Shown here one piece after another: positions 18,856 through 28,349 of a DNA stretch of 64,000 nt. A model generated the notes under the pieces. The model saw only the letters and a program-made list of their open reading frames with translations, was not told the origin of the DNA and searched no databases. A program made the translations under genes and the position numbers. Source of the stretch: Rhodospirillaceae bacterium. GTDB taxonomy: Bacteria; Pseudomonadota; Alphaproteobacteria; SP197. Within the stretch, counting starts at the first letter, position 1. Each line of letters begins with the position of its first letter. The DNA lies in contig PBNE01000021.1 in the NCBI GenBank assembly GCA_002722885.1, positions 97,419-161,418 of the forward strand, read 5' to 3'.

Positions 18856-20999
18856 TGGCGTTTCACCGCGCATGGCTTTCCCTGCTTGCCGGCGCCGCGC
18901 TGGTGCTGTGGTGGCACTGGCCCGCTCACGCCGTCGACGACCACGTCATCATCATGCAGGCCGATGAGGTGCGGTACGACGATATCAACGGCATCGCCAC
19001 GGCAACGGGCTCAGTGGAGTTCGTCCACCAGGGGCGCATCCTGCAGGCCGATACCGTGACTTACAACGAATCGGCCGATCTGGTGATCGCTTCGGGCAAT
19101 GTGGTCCTGGTCGAGCCGACCGGCGAGGTGCTGTTTTCGGATTACGCCGAACTGACCGGCGACATGCGCGAGGGGCTGATCGGCCAGATCCAGATCCTGT
19201 TGGGCGAGAACGCCCGGCTCATGGCCAACGGCGGGCGCCGTACAGACGGACGAATCACCGAAATGAGCCGCGCGGTCTACAGCCCTTGTGAACTGTGTGA
19301 GGACAGCCTGAATCACGCGCCGTTCTGGCAGGTCAAGGCGCGACGTGTGGTTCATGACCAGTTGCTCCAGGACCTGATCTACTATGACGCCACGCTCGAG
19401 CTCTTCGGCATTCCGATCGCCTACACACCCTACCTGCGCCACCCCGACCCCAGCGTCGAGCGGCGCTCGGGCTTTCTTACACCGCAATACGGTTCCAGCA
19501 GTGTGCTGGGCTACAACGTCCAGATTCCCTACTACTTCAACCTGGCTCCCAACCGCGACGCCACCTTCGCGCCGATCGTGACCGAAGAAGAAGGCATCAT
19601 CCTGATGGGCGAGTATCGCGAGCGGACCGAAACCGGCAATTTTCTATTTGATGGTTCCGTCACCTACACCGATGCCCGCAGCAACACCGGTGAGAAAGCA
19701 GGCGGCATGGAAGAGCGCTGGTATCTGAAGGGCGAAGGGCTCTGGCAACACGACCCAACCTGGCAGTACGGCTTTGATCTCTACCGCTCGTCAGACGATA
19801 CCTATCTTTCCAGCTACAATTTTGACGGAGCCGACACGTTGACCTCCGATCTCTACGTCGAAGGTTTCCGTGGACGGTCCTATGCCTCAGCGTTCGGTTA
19901 TGTCTTCCAAGGATTGCGCCCGGACGATGATCCCGGAGAGATTCCGGTGGTTGCACCACTGTTGAACCACAACCTGGTGACAAATCCGGACAGTGATGGC
20001 GCCTACTTCACGCTCGACACCAACGTTCTGGCCCTGACTCGCAACGATGGCACCGACAGCCGCCGATTCTCGACAGAACTGGGCTGGGAACGGCCCTTCT
20101 TGACCGATGGCGGCCACCTTTTCACCTATCGTGCCTCCCTGCGCGCTGATGCCTATCAGGTCAACCACGTGGTTGTCGGGAATGGTCGACCGGAGGAATC
20201 CGGGTTTGTCGGCCGAATTGTGCCGACGACATCGCTCGAGTGGCATTATCCGCTGGTGCGTGAAAGCGGAACCGTGCAGCAGTTGGTCGAACCCATCGTC
20301 ATGGCCGTGTTGAGCCCCAATGGCGGCAATCCCGAACGAATTCCCAACGAGGACAGTCAGGACTTCGAATTTGACGAGATCAACCTGTTCAACACAAACA
20401 GGTTCCCCGGCCTGGATCGGGTCGAGGGTGGGCTGCGGCTGAACTATGGACTGCGAATGGGCGTGTTCGGTGAAAGCGGCGGCCGAAGCGAGTTCCTGAT
20501 CGGTCAGAGTTGGCGCGAAAAGAATGACGACACCTTCGGCCCACAGAGTGGCCTAGACGGCCACTTTTCAAACTACGTTGGACGGGTTCTCGTGAGCCCC
20601 GTAAGTGAAGTCGACCTGCTTTACCGGTTCCGTATCTCGAACGAAGATCTTAGTTTCCGCCGTTCGGAGTTCGCCCTGGGCCTGGGGCCAGATGATTTAC
20701 GCCTGAACCTCAGTTACGTGCGTCTTGAGGACGTGGCGGAGAACGTCGTCGATACGACAGATTCCCGTGAACAGTTCACGTTGAATGCACGGGTCGGTTT
20801 CTTTGATAAGTGGACCGTCGCGGCGGACTGGCACGAAGATCTCTCCGGCGGCGGCACGATCTCCTATGGCGGCCAACTGACCTATGAGAACGAGTGTATC
20901 GTGATCACCGGACGGGGCGAACGCCGCTTCACCGACGATATCGGTATCGACCCGGAAACGGTCATTTTGTTCACGATTCAGCTTAAGACGCTGGGTTGA
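18855..20999 (+). CDS. lptD: LPS-assembly outer-membrane protein LptD
   Basis: Outer-membrane barrel that inserts lipopolysaccharide into the outer leaflet with LptE. It is 714 residues, with a signal peptide (WLSLLAGAALVLWWHWPAHA), an OstA/LptA-like N-domain (MQADEVRYDDINGIATATGSVEF, QADTVTYNESADLVIASGNVVL) and a long beta-barrel rich in alternating aromatic strands. Cysteines occur in SPCELCEDS and in NECIVITGRGERRF near the end, suited to the known inter-domain disulfides. It is shorter than the E. coli protein but normal for alphaproteobacteria. Confidence 0.94.
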   Translation: MAFHRAWLSLLAGAALVLWWHWPAHAVDDHVIIMQADEVRYDDINGIATATGSVEFVHQGRILQADTVTYNESADLVIASGNVVLVEPTGEVLFSDYAELTGDMREGLIGQIQILLGENARLMANGGRRTDGRITEMSRAVYSPCELCEDSLNHAPFWQVKARRVVHDQLLQDLIYYDATLELFGIPIAYTPYLRHPDPSVERRSGFLTPQYGSSSVLGYNVQIPYYFNLAPNRDATFAPIVTEEEGIILMGEYRERTETGNFLFDGSVTYTDARSNTGEKAGGMEERWYLKGEGLWQHDPTWQYGFDLYRSSDDTYLSSYNFDGADTLTSDLYVEGFRGRSYASAFGYVFQGLRPDDDPGEIPVVAPLLNHNLVTNPDSDGAYFTLDTNVLALTRNDGTDSRRFSTELGWERPFLTDGGHLFTYRASLRADAYQVNHVVVGNGRPEESGFVGRIVPTTSLEWHYPLVRESGTVQQLVEPIVMAVLSPNGGNPERIPNEDSQDFEFDEINLFNTNRFPGLDRVEGGLRLNYGLRMGVFGESGGRSEFLIGQSWREKNDDTFGPQSGLDGHFSNYVGRVLVSPVSEVDLLYRFRISNEDLSFRRSEFALGLGPDDLRLNLSYVRLEDVAENVVDTTDSREQFTLNARVGFFDKWTVAADWHEDLSGGGTISYGGQLTYENECIVITGRGERRFTDDIGIDPETVILFTIQLKTLG

Positions 21000-21075
21000 T
21001 CCCCTTGTGTCATGAAACCGCCTTGATTTCGGGCCTTCTTCCTCGCATGGTCCGGCCCTTGCAAGATTCGACCCC

Positions 21076-22344
21076 ATGACCCAACGATATCTCTCTCTGG
21101 CATCAATCAGCCTCGTCTTCATCCTGGGGGGATGGATCGGTGCGTTCGCACCCAAGGCGCAGGCACAGGATGCCGGCCGAATTGCAGTCGTCGTCAACGA
21201 GGATGCCATCACGCTGCTCGATGTTTTCGAGCGCATGGCGATCATTTTTGCGACCACCGGCATTGAGGATTCTCAGGAGGCGCGCCGCAGACTGCTGCCG
21301 CAGATCCTCCGTACCCTTGTCGATGAACAGCTGCAGCTTCAGGAAGGACGCCGCAAGGGTCTCGAAGAGGTCATTCTGGATTTCAACGCAGCCTATCGGA
21401 TTGTCGAGCAGAATCTGGGTCTTGGTCCCGGACAGCTTGAACCGTTTTTTGCGTACAACAATCTGAACCTCGAATCCCTCAATCAGCAGCTGAAGGCCGA
21501 GGTGATCTGGTCAGAGCTCGTCGAGCGCCGTTCACGAAACGATGAAATCACTGAAGACGACATCGAAGACGAACTCGACCGCATGCGCGCTGCGGCAAAC
21601 CAGCCCGCATTCCTGCTGGCCGAGATCTGTCAGGTCGTTGATGACCCGTCGCGCGAACCCGAGATCAAGGCCAATGCCTGGAGGCTGCGGGATGCCATCA
21701 TGTCGGGCGCCAGTTTTCCCGGCTTGGCGCAGCAGTTTTCGCAGTGCGCAAGTGCCTCGGAAGGCGGTGATCTGGGATGGATCATCGAAAGCCAGCTTTC
21801 CGACGAACTCCTCGCGGTCGCACCCGGACTTGAGGTCGGGGAACTGTCCGAACCGATCAAGGTGATCGGCGGATTCACACTGATCCTGATGCGCGAGAAA
21901 CGCATCGGATTCGATGCCCAGCCGGCCGATGTGCAGTTGACGATGCGCCAGGCGATCTTCCCTGCGACCGCCGACAACAGCGCGGAGGTTCAGGAACGTG
22001 CCGCCGTTGCAGCCAGCAGCCTGCGGTCCTGTGACGATCTGGATGTTCTCGGTGAAGCAGACCCGACCCTTCTGGTCGGTTCGTCCATTGAAATTAGGTT
22101 GGGCGACCTGCAGGAATCTTTTCAGGAGGCCGTGCGGCCTCTGACCGTCGGCCAAGCCAGCGCACCGGTCGAGACGCAACAGGGCTACCATGTGATTGTT
22201 TTGTGTGAACGGACAGAAGTTGAACCCGGTTTGCCATCCACGGATGAAATCGCAGCCATGCTGCGGAGTCAGCAATTCGACCTGATTTCGCGCGGCTACA
22301 TGCGTGACCTGCGGCGAACGGCCTTCGTGGACATTCGTATATGA
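21076..22344 (+). CDS. surA: SurA-like periplasmic chaperone / peptidyl-prolyl isomerase
   Basis: Periplasmic chaperone that escorts outer-membrane proteins, 422 residues. It has a signal peptide (LASISLVFILGGWIGAFAPKAQAQ), a SurA N-domain (RIAVVVNEDAITLLDVFERMAIIF; ILRTLVDEQLQLQEGRRKGLE) and one recognisable parvulin domain (FPGLAQQFSQCASASEGGDLGWI, then GELSEPIKVIGGFTLILMREKR). A second parvulin-like C-terminal repeat ends with GQASAPVETQQGYHVIVLCER. Its place between lptD and pdxA is conserved. The stop overlaps the pdxA start. Confidence 0.92.
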   Translation: MTQRYLSLASISLVFILGGWIGAFAPKAQAQDAGRIAVVVNEDAITLLDVFERMAIIFATTGIEDSQEARRRLLPQILRTLVDEQLQLQEGRRKGLEEVILDFNAAYRIVEQNLGLGPGQLEPFFAYNNLNLESLNQQLKAEVIWSELVERRSRNDEITEDDIEDELDRMRAAANQPAFLLAEICQVVDDPSREPEIKANAWRLRDAIMSGASFPGLAQQFSQCASASEGGDLGWIIESQLSDELLAVAPGLEVGELSEPIKVIGGFTLILMREKRIGFDAQPADVQLTMRQAIFPATADNSAEVQERAAVAASSLRSCDDLDVLGEADPTLLVGSSIEIRLGDLQESFQEAVRPLTVGQASAPVETQQGYHVIVLCERTEVEPGLPSTDEIAAMLRSQQFDLISRGYMRDLRRTAFVDIRI

Positions 22345-23345
22345 GTGGAGCGCCGCTAGCGCTCACGATGGGTGAGCCGGCCGGAATCGGCGGTGAACTC
22401 GCACTGAAGGCCTGGCAGACACTCTGTCACGATGGTCCTGTTTTCTTTCTGATCGACGATCCCGACCGGGTCAGAGCACTGGCGGTATCTCTGGCTCTGG
22501 ACGTACCGGTTTCTGCGATCTCGAAGCCCTCAAAGGCGGCAACTGGGTTTGCGGCCGCCTTGCCGGTGCTGGCAATCGGAGAACCCGTCTCGGCAATCCC
22601 GGGCAAGCCGGCTGCGACGACGGCCCGGACGGTGGAGAGTTCAATCCGCCAGGCTGTCTCTCTGACCATGGCGGGTGATGCCTCTGCCGTGATCACCAAC
22701 CCGATCCAGAAATCCGTTCTTGCGGATGCGGGTTTCGCGTTCCCGGGCCATACCGAGTTCCTCGGCGCCCTGGCTGGACCGGACACACAGACAGTCATGA
22801 TGCTGGTGGGCGGCGGCTTGAGGGTCGTGCCGGTCACGATTCACGTTCCACTGGCCGATGTGGCGCAACAACTGACATGCGACCTGATCGAGTCGACGGC
22901 CATAGTTGCCGCCGAAGCGCTTCAGCGTGACTTCGGGATCGCCTCGCCACGGCTGGCCCTGGCCGGGCTCAATCCCCATGCCGGTGAGGATGGCCTTCTG
23001 GGCAAAGAAGAACAGACGGTCATCACCCCCGCAATTCAGAGACTTCGAGCGCGAGGATTCGATGCGACCGGCCCCATCCCGGCCGACGCGATGTTCCACG
23101 CGGCCGCGCGACAGAGCTACGACGCTGCAATCTGTATGTACCACGATCAGGCCCTCATCCCGCTCAAGACACTGGCGTTCGACGAAGGCGTCAACACTAC
23201 GCTGGGCCTGCCGTTTGTCCGGACGTCACCTGATCACGGCACAGCGCTCGACATCGCAGGCAAGGGCATCGCCAAACCGGACAGTCTGATCGCGGCCCTG
23301 AAACTTGCCGATCACATGGCGCGGCAGCGGCGGGGGCATGCCTGA
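22341..23345 (+). CDS. pdxA: 4-hydroxythreonine-4-phosphate dehydrogenase
   Basis: NAD-dependent oxidation and decarboxylation of 4-phosphohydroxythreonine in the DXP-dependent vitamin B6 pathway. It is 334 residues. LALTMGEPAGIGGELALKAW at the start, FPGHTEFLGAL (metal-binding His), LAGLNPHAGEDGLLGKEE and the C-terminal MYHDQALIPLKTLAFDEGVNTTLGLPFVRTSPDHGTALDIAG are all family hallmarks. The ATG overlaps the surA stop by four bases. Confidence 0.96.
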   Translation: MSGAPLALTMGEPAGIGGELALKAWQTLCHDGPVFFLIDDPDRVRALAVSLALDVPVSAISKPSKAATGFAAALPVLAIGEPVSAIPGKPAATTARTVESSIRQAVSLTMAGDASAVITNPIQKSVLADAGFAFPGHTEFLGALAGPDTQTVMMLVGGGLRVVPVTIHVPLADVAQQLTCDLIESTAIVAAEALQRDFGIASPRLALAGLNPHAGEDGLLGKEEQTVITPAIQRLRARGFDATGPIPADAMFHAAARQSYDAAICMYHDQALIPLKTLAFDEGVNTTLGLPFVRTSPDHGTALDIAGKGIAKPDSLIAALKLADHMARQRRGHA

Positions 23346-24186
23346 CCTTTCTTTTCTCCCCAGCCTGCGCACGGTGGCAGACAGCCACGGCCTGCGGGCA
23401 CGGCGTTCCCTGGGTCAGAACTTCCTGTTCGACGAAAACCTGCTGGATCGTATTGCCGAGCAGACCGGCGACCTCAGCCAGAAGACGGTCATAGAGATCG
23501 GGCCCGGGCCGGGCGGGCTGACCCGCGCCATGCTTCGCGCCGGCGCAAACCGGATCATCGCTCTGGAAAAAGACACACGCTGCATCGCAGCCCTGGCAAG
23601 CCTGGTTGATGCGGCGGACGGACATCTGCGTGTCGTGGAGGGTGATGCCCTGGATGGCGGCTTTCGTGACCTGGCAGGGAACGCGTCGGTCGTGGTCGGC
23701 AATTTGCCATTCAACATCGCGACGGAACTTCTGATGCACCTTCTGGAATCGGATCTGGAACCTGTGCGCATGATCCTGATGTTCCAGAAGGAGGTGGCCA
23801 ACCGGATTGTGGCCGGTCCCGGCAGCAAGGCATATGGTCGCCTGAGCGTTCTGGTGCAGTGGCAATGTGAGGTCAAAACCTGCTTCGATGTGCCTGCCAG
23901 TGCGTTTGTGCCCGCGCCCAAGGTGCAGGCTACGGTGCTTCGCATCACGCCACGCGACACACCGGCGTTCCCGGCCTCCCGAACATCCTTGCAGGCCGTA
24001 ACATCGGCGGCGTTCGGACAGCGGCGCAAGACGCTTCGCAACTCGCTTTCCAGCGCCTTCGACGATGCCAAGGCCGCGGCAACAAAGGCAGGTCTCGACC
24101 CCAACCTGCGCGCCGAGGCGGTTGATCTGGAGGGATTCTGCCGGCTGGCGACGGTTCACGAGCAACTTTTCTCATCAGCAGGTTGA
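23338..24186 (+). CDS. rsmA: 16S rRNA dimethyladenosine transferase (KsgA)
   Basis: Dimethylates two adjacent adenosines in helix 45 of 16S rRNA late in 30S assembly. The 282-residue product contains RRSLGQNFLFDENLLDRI, the SAM-binding EIGPGPGGLTRAML, and the catalytic VVGNLPFNIATELLMHLL. The C-terminal domain ends FCRLATVHEQLF. ATG 23338 overlaps the last codons of pdxA by eight bases. It is the last gene of the lptF operon. Confidence 0.96.
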   Translation: MPDLSFLPSLRTVADSHGLRARRSLGQNFLFDENLLDRIAEQTGDLSQKTVIEIGPGPGGLTRAMLRAGANRIIALEKDTRCIAALASLVDAADGHLRVVEGDALDGGFRDLAGNASVVVGNLPFNIATELLMHLLESDLEPVRMILMFQKEVANRIVAGPGSKAYGRLSVLVQWQCEVKTCFDVPASAFVPAPKVQATVLRITPRDTPAFPASRTSLQAVTSAAFGQRRKTLRNSLSSAFDDAKAAATKAGLDPNLRAEAVDLEGFCRLATVHEQLFSSAG

Positions 24187-24306
24187 ACCGCCAGGGGGCA
24201 ACAAAGGTGTGGCCATCACAGCAGGAAACCGATATATCCCGCGCCGTTTATCATGTGGGGAACGCCATGCCGCTTGCGGCGATCATTCAGCGACGACGCC
24301 TTGCAC

Positions 24307-24323
24307 GAACCGAGCCTCGGTTC
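24307..24323. other. Short perfect hairpin downstream of rsmA
   Basis: GAACCGA, gcc, TCGGTTC forms a seven-base stem with a three-base loop in the 259-base gap between rsmA and the GNAT gene. No T-run follows, so it is a weak terminator candidate. Nothing else was recognised in this gap. Confidence 0.35.
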
Positions 24324-24445
24324 CGGTGCTGCGTGGTCTCGTGTGGAGATTCATGGCGAGCCTGATCCTTCAAAGCGCCGGCCACGTTGCCGGACCGAGG
24401 CGGACACGGATGACGACCGTCTCAATCCCTTTGGAGTAGATCACA

Positions 24446-24970
24446 GTGTTTTCCATCATCGAGGAACGGGCGAGCGACCGGACAACGGTCGAAGATCTCG
24501 CCAGACTATCTCTGGGCAACCGGCTGACCGACAGCCCGGCAGCCCGCATGCGGACCGGAACCGACCCTGTGCCGGGCCTTTCCATGATCGTTCTTGAGAA
24601 TGACGAGCTTGTCGGCACCATCCGCTTCTGGCCCCTGCTGATCGGGTCCGGTACCAAGGCGATCCAGCTTGGTCCCATGGCGATACACCCGGATCACCGG
24701 GGGCGCGGATTCGCGCGGATGTTGATCCGCTACAGCCTCGACCGCGCCCAGAGCCTGGGTCATCGCATTGCTGTGCTGATCGGCGATCACGCGCTCTATG
24801 AGCGTTACGGCTTTGTGCCCGCTCAGCCCTTGGGCATCACCGTGCCCGACATCGAAGACCGCGAACGCCTGCAGGTCCTGGCGCTGGCACCCGGTGCTCT
24901 GGACGGCCTGAGCGGAGTGGTGCGTGGAGACACGATCCCCAGCCTGGGCGACGACCGCCTGCTTGCCTGA
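24446..24970 (+). CDS. GNAT-family N-acetyltransferase (YhbS-like)
   Basis: 174-residue acetyltransferase. The acetyl-CoA-binding core is LGPMAIHPDHRGRGFARMLIRYSLDRA, with the Q/RxxGxG/A loop read as HRGRGFA, followed by AVLIGDHALYERYGFVPA. The arrangement resembles YhbS-like members; the acceptor is unknown. GTG 24446 has GGAG nine bases upstream and is the first start in frame. It converges on gmk with adjacent stops. Confidence 0.85.
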   Translation: MFSIIEERASDRTTVEDLARLSLGNRLTDSPAARMRTGTDPVPGLSMIVLENDELVGTIRFWPLLIGSGTKAIQLGPMAIHPDHRGRGFARMLIRYSLDRAQSLGHRIAVLIGDHALYERYGFVPAQPLGITVPDIEDRERLQVLALAPGALDGLSGVVRGDTIPSLGDDRLLA

Positions 24971-25612
24971 TCAGCCTTCGTCAAGTTCGCGACGGATGGT
25001 GTTTACGAAACTGGCCATGCCGACCTGACGTTCCCGGCGGAGACGTTCGCCGTGCAGGATCGAGCGCACACCGGCGACACTGGCATCAATGTCCTGGTTG
25101 ATCAGGACATAGTCGTAGGCGTCCCAGTGCTCCATCTCGCCGCTGGCCTTGGCCATGCGATGCCGCACGACCTCTTCCGAATCGGACGCCCGGTTGACAA
25201 GGCGGCTGTGCAGTTCTTCTGCGGATGTCGGCAGGATAAAGACGGACACGAGGTCACGGTCCATCGCTGCACGAAGCTGTTGGGCACCCTGCCAGTCGAC
25301 GTCGAACAGGATGTCGTGACTGGCGCTCAAGGCATCCTCCACCGGACCGCGTGGCGTGCCGTAGGAATTGCCAAAGACCGTGGCGTGTTCGAGCAGAGCT
25401 GATGCCGCGACCATGGCGTCAAACCTGGCCTGATCAATAAAATGGTAGTCCCTGCCATCGATCTCACCCGGGCGCATGGGCCGGGTCGTCACCGAAACCG
25501 ACATATCGAGATTGTCATCGTTCTTCAGAAGCCGGCGTGAGATCGTGGTCTTGCCGGCACCGGAAGGCGACGACAGGACCAGCATAAGCCCCCGGCGGTT
25601 GACATCCGGCAT
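24971..25612 (-). CDS. gmk: Guanylate kinase
   Basis: Phosphorylates GMP to GDP, linking guaA/guaB products to GTP. It is 213 residues. The P-loop is LSSPSGAGKTTISRRLL near residue 13; MSVSVTTRPMRPGEIDGRDYHF binds GMP; ILFDVDWQGAQQLR and HRMAKASGEMEHWDAYDYVLIN are typical. It begins five bases after the yicC stop, so the two form an operon. Confidence 0.97.
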   Translation of the reverse strand: MPDVNRRGLMLVLSSPSGAGKTTISRRLLKNDDNLDMSVSVTTRPMRPGEIDGRDYHFIDQARFDAMVAASALLEHATVFGNSYGTPRGPVEDALSASHDILFDVDWQGAQQLRAAMDRDLVSVFILPTSAEELHSRLVNRASDSEEVVRHRMAKASGEMEHWDAYDYVLINQDIDASVAGVRSILHGERLRRERQVGMASFVNTIRRELDEG

Positions 25613-25617
25613 CGTGA

Positions 25618-26502
25618 CTATTCCACGTTCAGGGCCTGCTCGCGCAGGCGGTCGATGGCGACCTTGAGGTCAAGGCCAATGGCGGTGAGGCCCGTGTCGG
25701 ACGACTTCGAGCACAGGGTGTTGGCTTCGCGCAGCAACTCCTGGCAAAGGAAACCAAGGCGTCGGCCGGGCGCATCGCCGCCCGACAGCAGATCGCGTAC
25801 GGCCGCGATATGGGTCCTGAGCCGGTCTATCTCTTCGCGCACGTCGGCGCGGGTCGCCAGCAGCGTGATTTCCTGTGCCAGCTTCTCTTCGGTGACCGGG
25901 ACCTTGCCCTGGGTGAGTTCGGCGATCTGTGTCTCGAGACGCTCCCGGATCAAGGCGGGCTGCGCCCCGGCGCTCTGCGAGGCTGCCTCAACATGGCCGG
26001 TGATCTCGGTGACCAGGGTGTTCAGGAGACCGAGGAGACGGGCCCCTTCCTCTGCGCGCGCTGCCGCCAGAGCGGAACACAACGCTTCCGTATCGGCGCG
26101 GATGGCCGCAAGGTTCTCTTCACTGAGATCATCCATCCCCTGGCTACCTGTTTCCAGCACGCCTGGCAGGCGCAGAAGGCCATCGAGCGAGGGCGGATTG
26201 ATGCCGTCGAGTTCCTGAAGCTCCCGCGCCAGGGCAGCAACACGGACAAAAGCGGCCTGGTTGATGGTGAGGCCCTGCTCGCTCTCCCCCCGACCCAGGT
26301 TCAGGCTGAACTGGACGTTGCCGCGGCCCATGTGCTTGCCTGCGGTTTCACGCACGACCGGTTCGAGCTGGTCGAGGCCATGGGGCAGACGGCAGCGGAT
26401 GTCGAGACCCTTGCCGTTGACGCTGCGCGCCTCCCAAATCCAGGTGAGGCTATCATCGCCGCCCTCGACACGGGCAAATCCGGTCATGCTCTGAAGCGCC
26501 AA
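25618..26502 (-). CDS. YicC-family endoribonuclease-like protein
   Basis: YicC/YloC family; characterised members cleave RNA and affect stationary-phase survival. It is about 294 residues, with the conserved start ALQSMTGFARVEG, then WEARSVNGKGLDIRCRLP, and the DUF1732 end GRRLGFLCQELLREANTLCSKSSDTGLTAIGLDLKVAIDRLREQALNVE. TTG 26502 is preferred because it gives the family N-terminus and has GGGG upstream; ATG 26487 is the alternative. The yicC-gmk pair is conserved next to mltG in alphaproteobacteria. Confidence 0.92.
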   Translation of the reverse strand: MALQSMTGFARVEGGDDSLTWIWEARSVNGKGLDIRCRLPHGLDQLEPVVRETAGKHMGRGNVQFSLNLGRGESEQGLTINQAAFVRVAALARELQELDGINPPSLDGLLRLPGVLETGSQGMDDLSEENLAAIRADTEALCSALAAARAEEGARLLGLLNTLVTEITGHVEAASQSAGAQPALIRERLETQIAELTQGKVPVTEEKLAQEITLLATRADVREEIDRLRTHIAAVRDLLSGGDAPGRRLGFLCQELLREANTLCSKSSDTGLTAIGLDLKVAIDRLREQALNVE

Positions 26503-26583
26503 AACGCTGCCCCGTGGTTGTTGTGAAGAAGACGGTGCGCGGCAAGTAGGCGGCACGTGAAACCCTGTATAACCTTCACGGCC

Positions 26584-27359
26584 ATGAGCCAACAACCCCG
26601 CTACACCTGATCACGGGCGCCAGCAGCGGCATCGACGATGCCCTGGCCCGCGCCTATGCCGCCGACGGCATCACAATGTTCCTGGGCGGCCGTCATGCCG
26701 AACGGCTGGCAGGGGTGGCCAAGGCCTGCCGCAAAAAGGGAGCGGTGGTTCATGAAACCATCCACGACGTCGTCGATGCTGAAGCCATGACGAATTGGGT
26801 GCATCGCTGTGACGGGATTCACCCTCTCGATCTGGTCGTCGCCAACGCCGGTATCTCGGCGGGCACGGGCTTTGCCGGGGAGAGCGCGGAGCAGGTTCGG
26901 CGGATCTTCTCGGTGAATGTCGACGGTGCGCTCAACACGGTTCTGCCGGCCGTTCCGGCCATGGTGGAGCGTGGGCGTGGCCAGCTTGCCGTGGTGTCAT
27001 CGCTAGCGAGCTTCCGGGGGTTCCCCGGCACCCCGGCCCACTGCGTCAGCAAGGCAGCCTTGCGTGTATGGGGCGAAGGCCAATGGGGCTGGCTAGTCCA
27101 AAACGGCGCGGGTCTCAGCGTAATCTGCCCGGGCTTTGTGAAAACGCCCATGAGCGACGGCAATCCCTATGGGATGCCGTTCCTGATGGACGCGGAACGC
27201 TCGGCGCAGATCATCAAACGAGGCCTGGCGAAGAACCGGGGGCGGATCGCCTATCCCTGGCAGACCTACTGGATGGCGCAGGCCGTCGTCATGATGCCCG
27301 TGGCCCTGACAGACCAGATGCTGCGGCGGTTGCCCAACAAACCTTCGGACAACGGCTGA
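26584..27359 (+). pseudogene. Decayed SDR oxidoreductase gene
   Basis: Reading from ATG 26584 gives MSQQPRYT and then TGA at 26608. Dropping one frame restores LITGASSGI, the SDR nucleotide-binding start, and the rest is open to 27359 (VANAGIS, VSVNVDGALNTVLPA-like helix, LSVICPGFVKTPMSD). Other key positions are also damaged: the TGxxxGIG glycine is Asp (GASSGIDDALA) and the catalytic YxxxK reads HCVSK, with His for Tyr. The nearest start downstream (26676) would omit the NAD-binding loop. The gene sits on plus between yicC and mltG, which are both on minus. Confidence 0.75.
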
Positions 27360-27366
27360 ACTCTCG

Positions 27367-28332
27367 TCAGTTGTTGTTCTGGAGAGCTTTCCAGGCCGCG
27401 ACGTTGCGGTTGTGCTCGGCCAGGGTCTCCGCGAAGGCATGGCCGCCGGTGCCGTCGGCCACGAAGTAGATGTCGTTGGTGGTGAGGGGCTGAAGCACGG
27501 CTTCGAGAGCAGCGCGACCGGGATGGGCGATCGGGCCCGGAGGCAAACCGGCATAGACATAGGTGTTGTAGGGATCGTCGTATTCCCAGTCGGAGCGCAG
27601 CAGGGTGCGGCCGAGAGGTTCGAGCCCCTGGGTCAGTGCAAAGATCACCGTGGGATCGGACTGGAGGCGCATGCCACGGTTCAGACGGTTGACGAAGACG
27701 CTGGCGACATGGGCGCGTTCGGAGCCGACGCCGGTTTCCTTCTCCAGGATCGAGGCCAGAATGACGGCCTCGGCAGGCGTGGCGATCGGAAGATCGGCCT
27801 GGCGCGTCTCCCAGAGCTCGGCTAGCGTGGCGTCCATCGCCACCGTCATGCGACCGAGCACAGCCTGGCGGGTTTCCCCCCGCTCGAACTGGTAGGTCTC
27901 GGGCATCACGCTGCCCTGGGGCGGAACGGCTTCGATCTCGCCGGTCAGAATCTCGTTGGCCTCGAGGATCGCGACAATCTCCAGGCTGGTGAGGCCTTCG
28001 GGAACCGTAATGCGGTGGGCGACATTGCCGCCGGCGATAAGCTGATCGAGCACGCCGTCGATAGAGACACCGGGTTCGAAGACGTACTCGCCAGCCTTGA
28101 GCAGATGAGCCTCGTCGCGCCAGCGGGCACGCCACATCACCATGTCGGCACTGGCAGCCACACCGGTGAGCTCAAGCTCACCGGCGATCGTGGTCACGCT
28201 GGTGCCGCTGGGAATGAGAACGGTGACCTCGTCCTGCAACGGGCCGGGCTGGGTCACCTCGCGCTCGAACCAGAGCACACCGATGACACCGGCAGCCGCC
28301 ACAACGAGAATGAGACTGAGGAGCCGTCCCAC
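27367..28332 (-). CDS. mltG: Endolytic murein transglycosylase MltG
   Basis: Inner-membrane lytic transglycosylase that cuts nascent peptidoglycan and sets glycan strand length. It is 321 residues, with an N-terminal membrane anchor (LLSLILVVAAAGVIGVLWF), a LysM-like region (VTVLIPSGTSVTTIAGEL) and the YceG catalytic domain with the Glu of ILASILEKETG. The tail PYNTYVYAGLPPGPIAHPGRAALEAVLQP is highly characteristic. It follows fabF, the usual alphaproteobacterial order. Confidence 0.95.
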   Translation of the reverse strand: MGRLLSLILVVAAAGVIGVLWFEREVTQPGPLQDEVTVLIPSGTSVTTIAGELELTGVAASADMVMWRARWRDEAHLLKAGEYVFEPGVSIDGVLDQLIAGGNVAHRITVPEGLTSLEIVAILEANEILTGEIEAVPPQGSVMPETYQFERGETRQAVLGRMTVAMDATLAELWETRQADLPIATPAEAVILASILEKETGVGSERAHVASVFVNRLNRGMRLQSDPTVIFALTQGLEPLGRTLLRSDWEYDDPYNTYVYAGLPPGPIAHPGRAALEAVLQPLTTNDIYFVADGTGGHAFAETLAEHNRNVAAWKALQNNN

Positions 28333-28349
28333 AGTTCGGCACCGGCGCG

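Noticed and set aside
23197..24165. 322-residue open frame on minus opposite rsmA
   Set aside because: Shadow frame in GC-rich DNA; the plus strand carries all KsgA motifs.
26554..26563. CACGTGAAAC, a parS half-site, upstream of the SDR pseudogene
   Set aside because: The left half does not match, and such ten-base matches are expected by chance.
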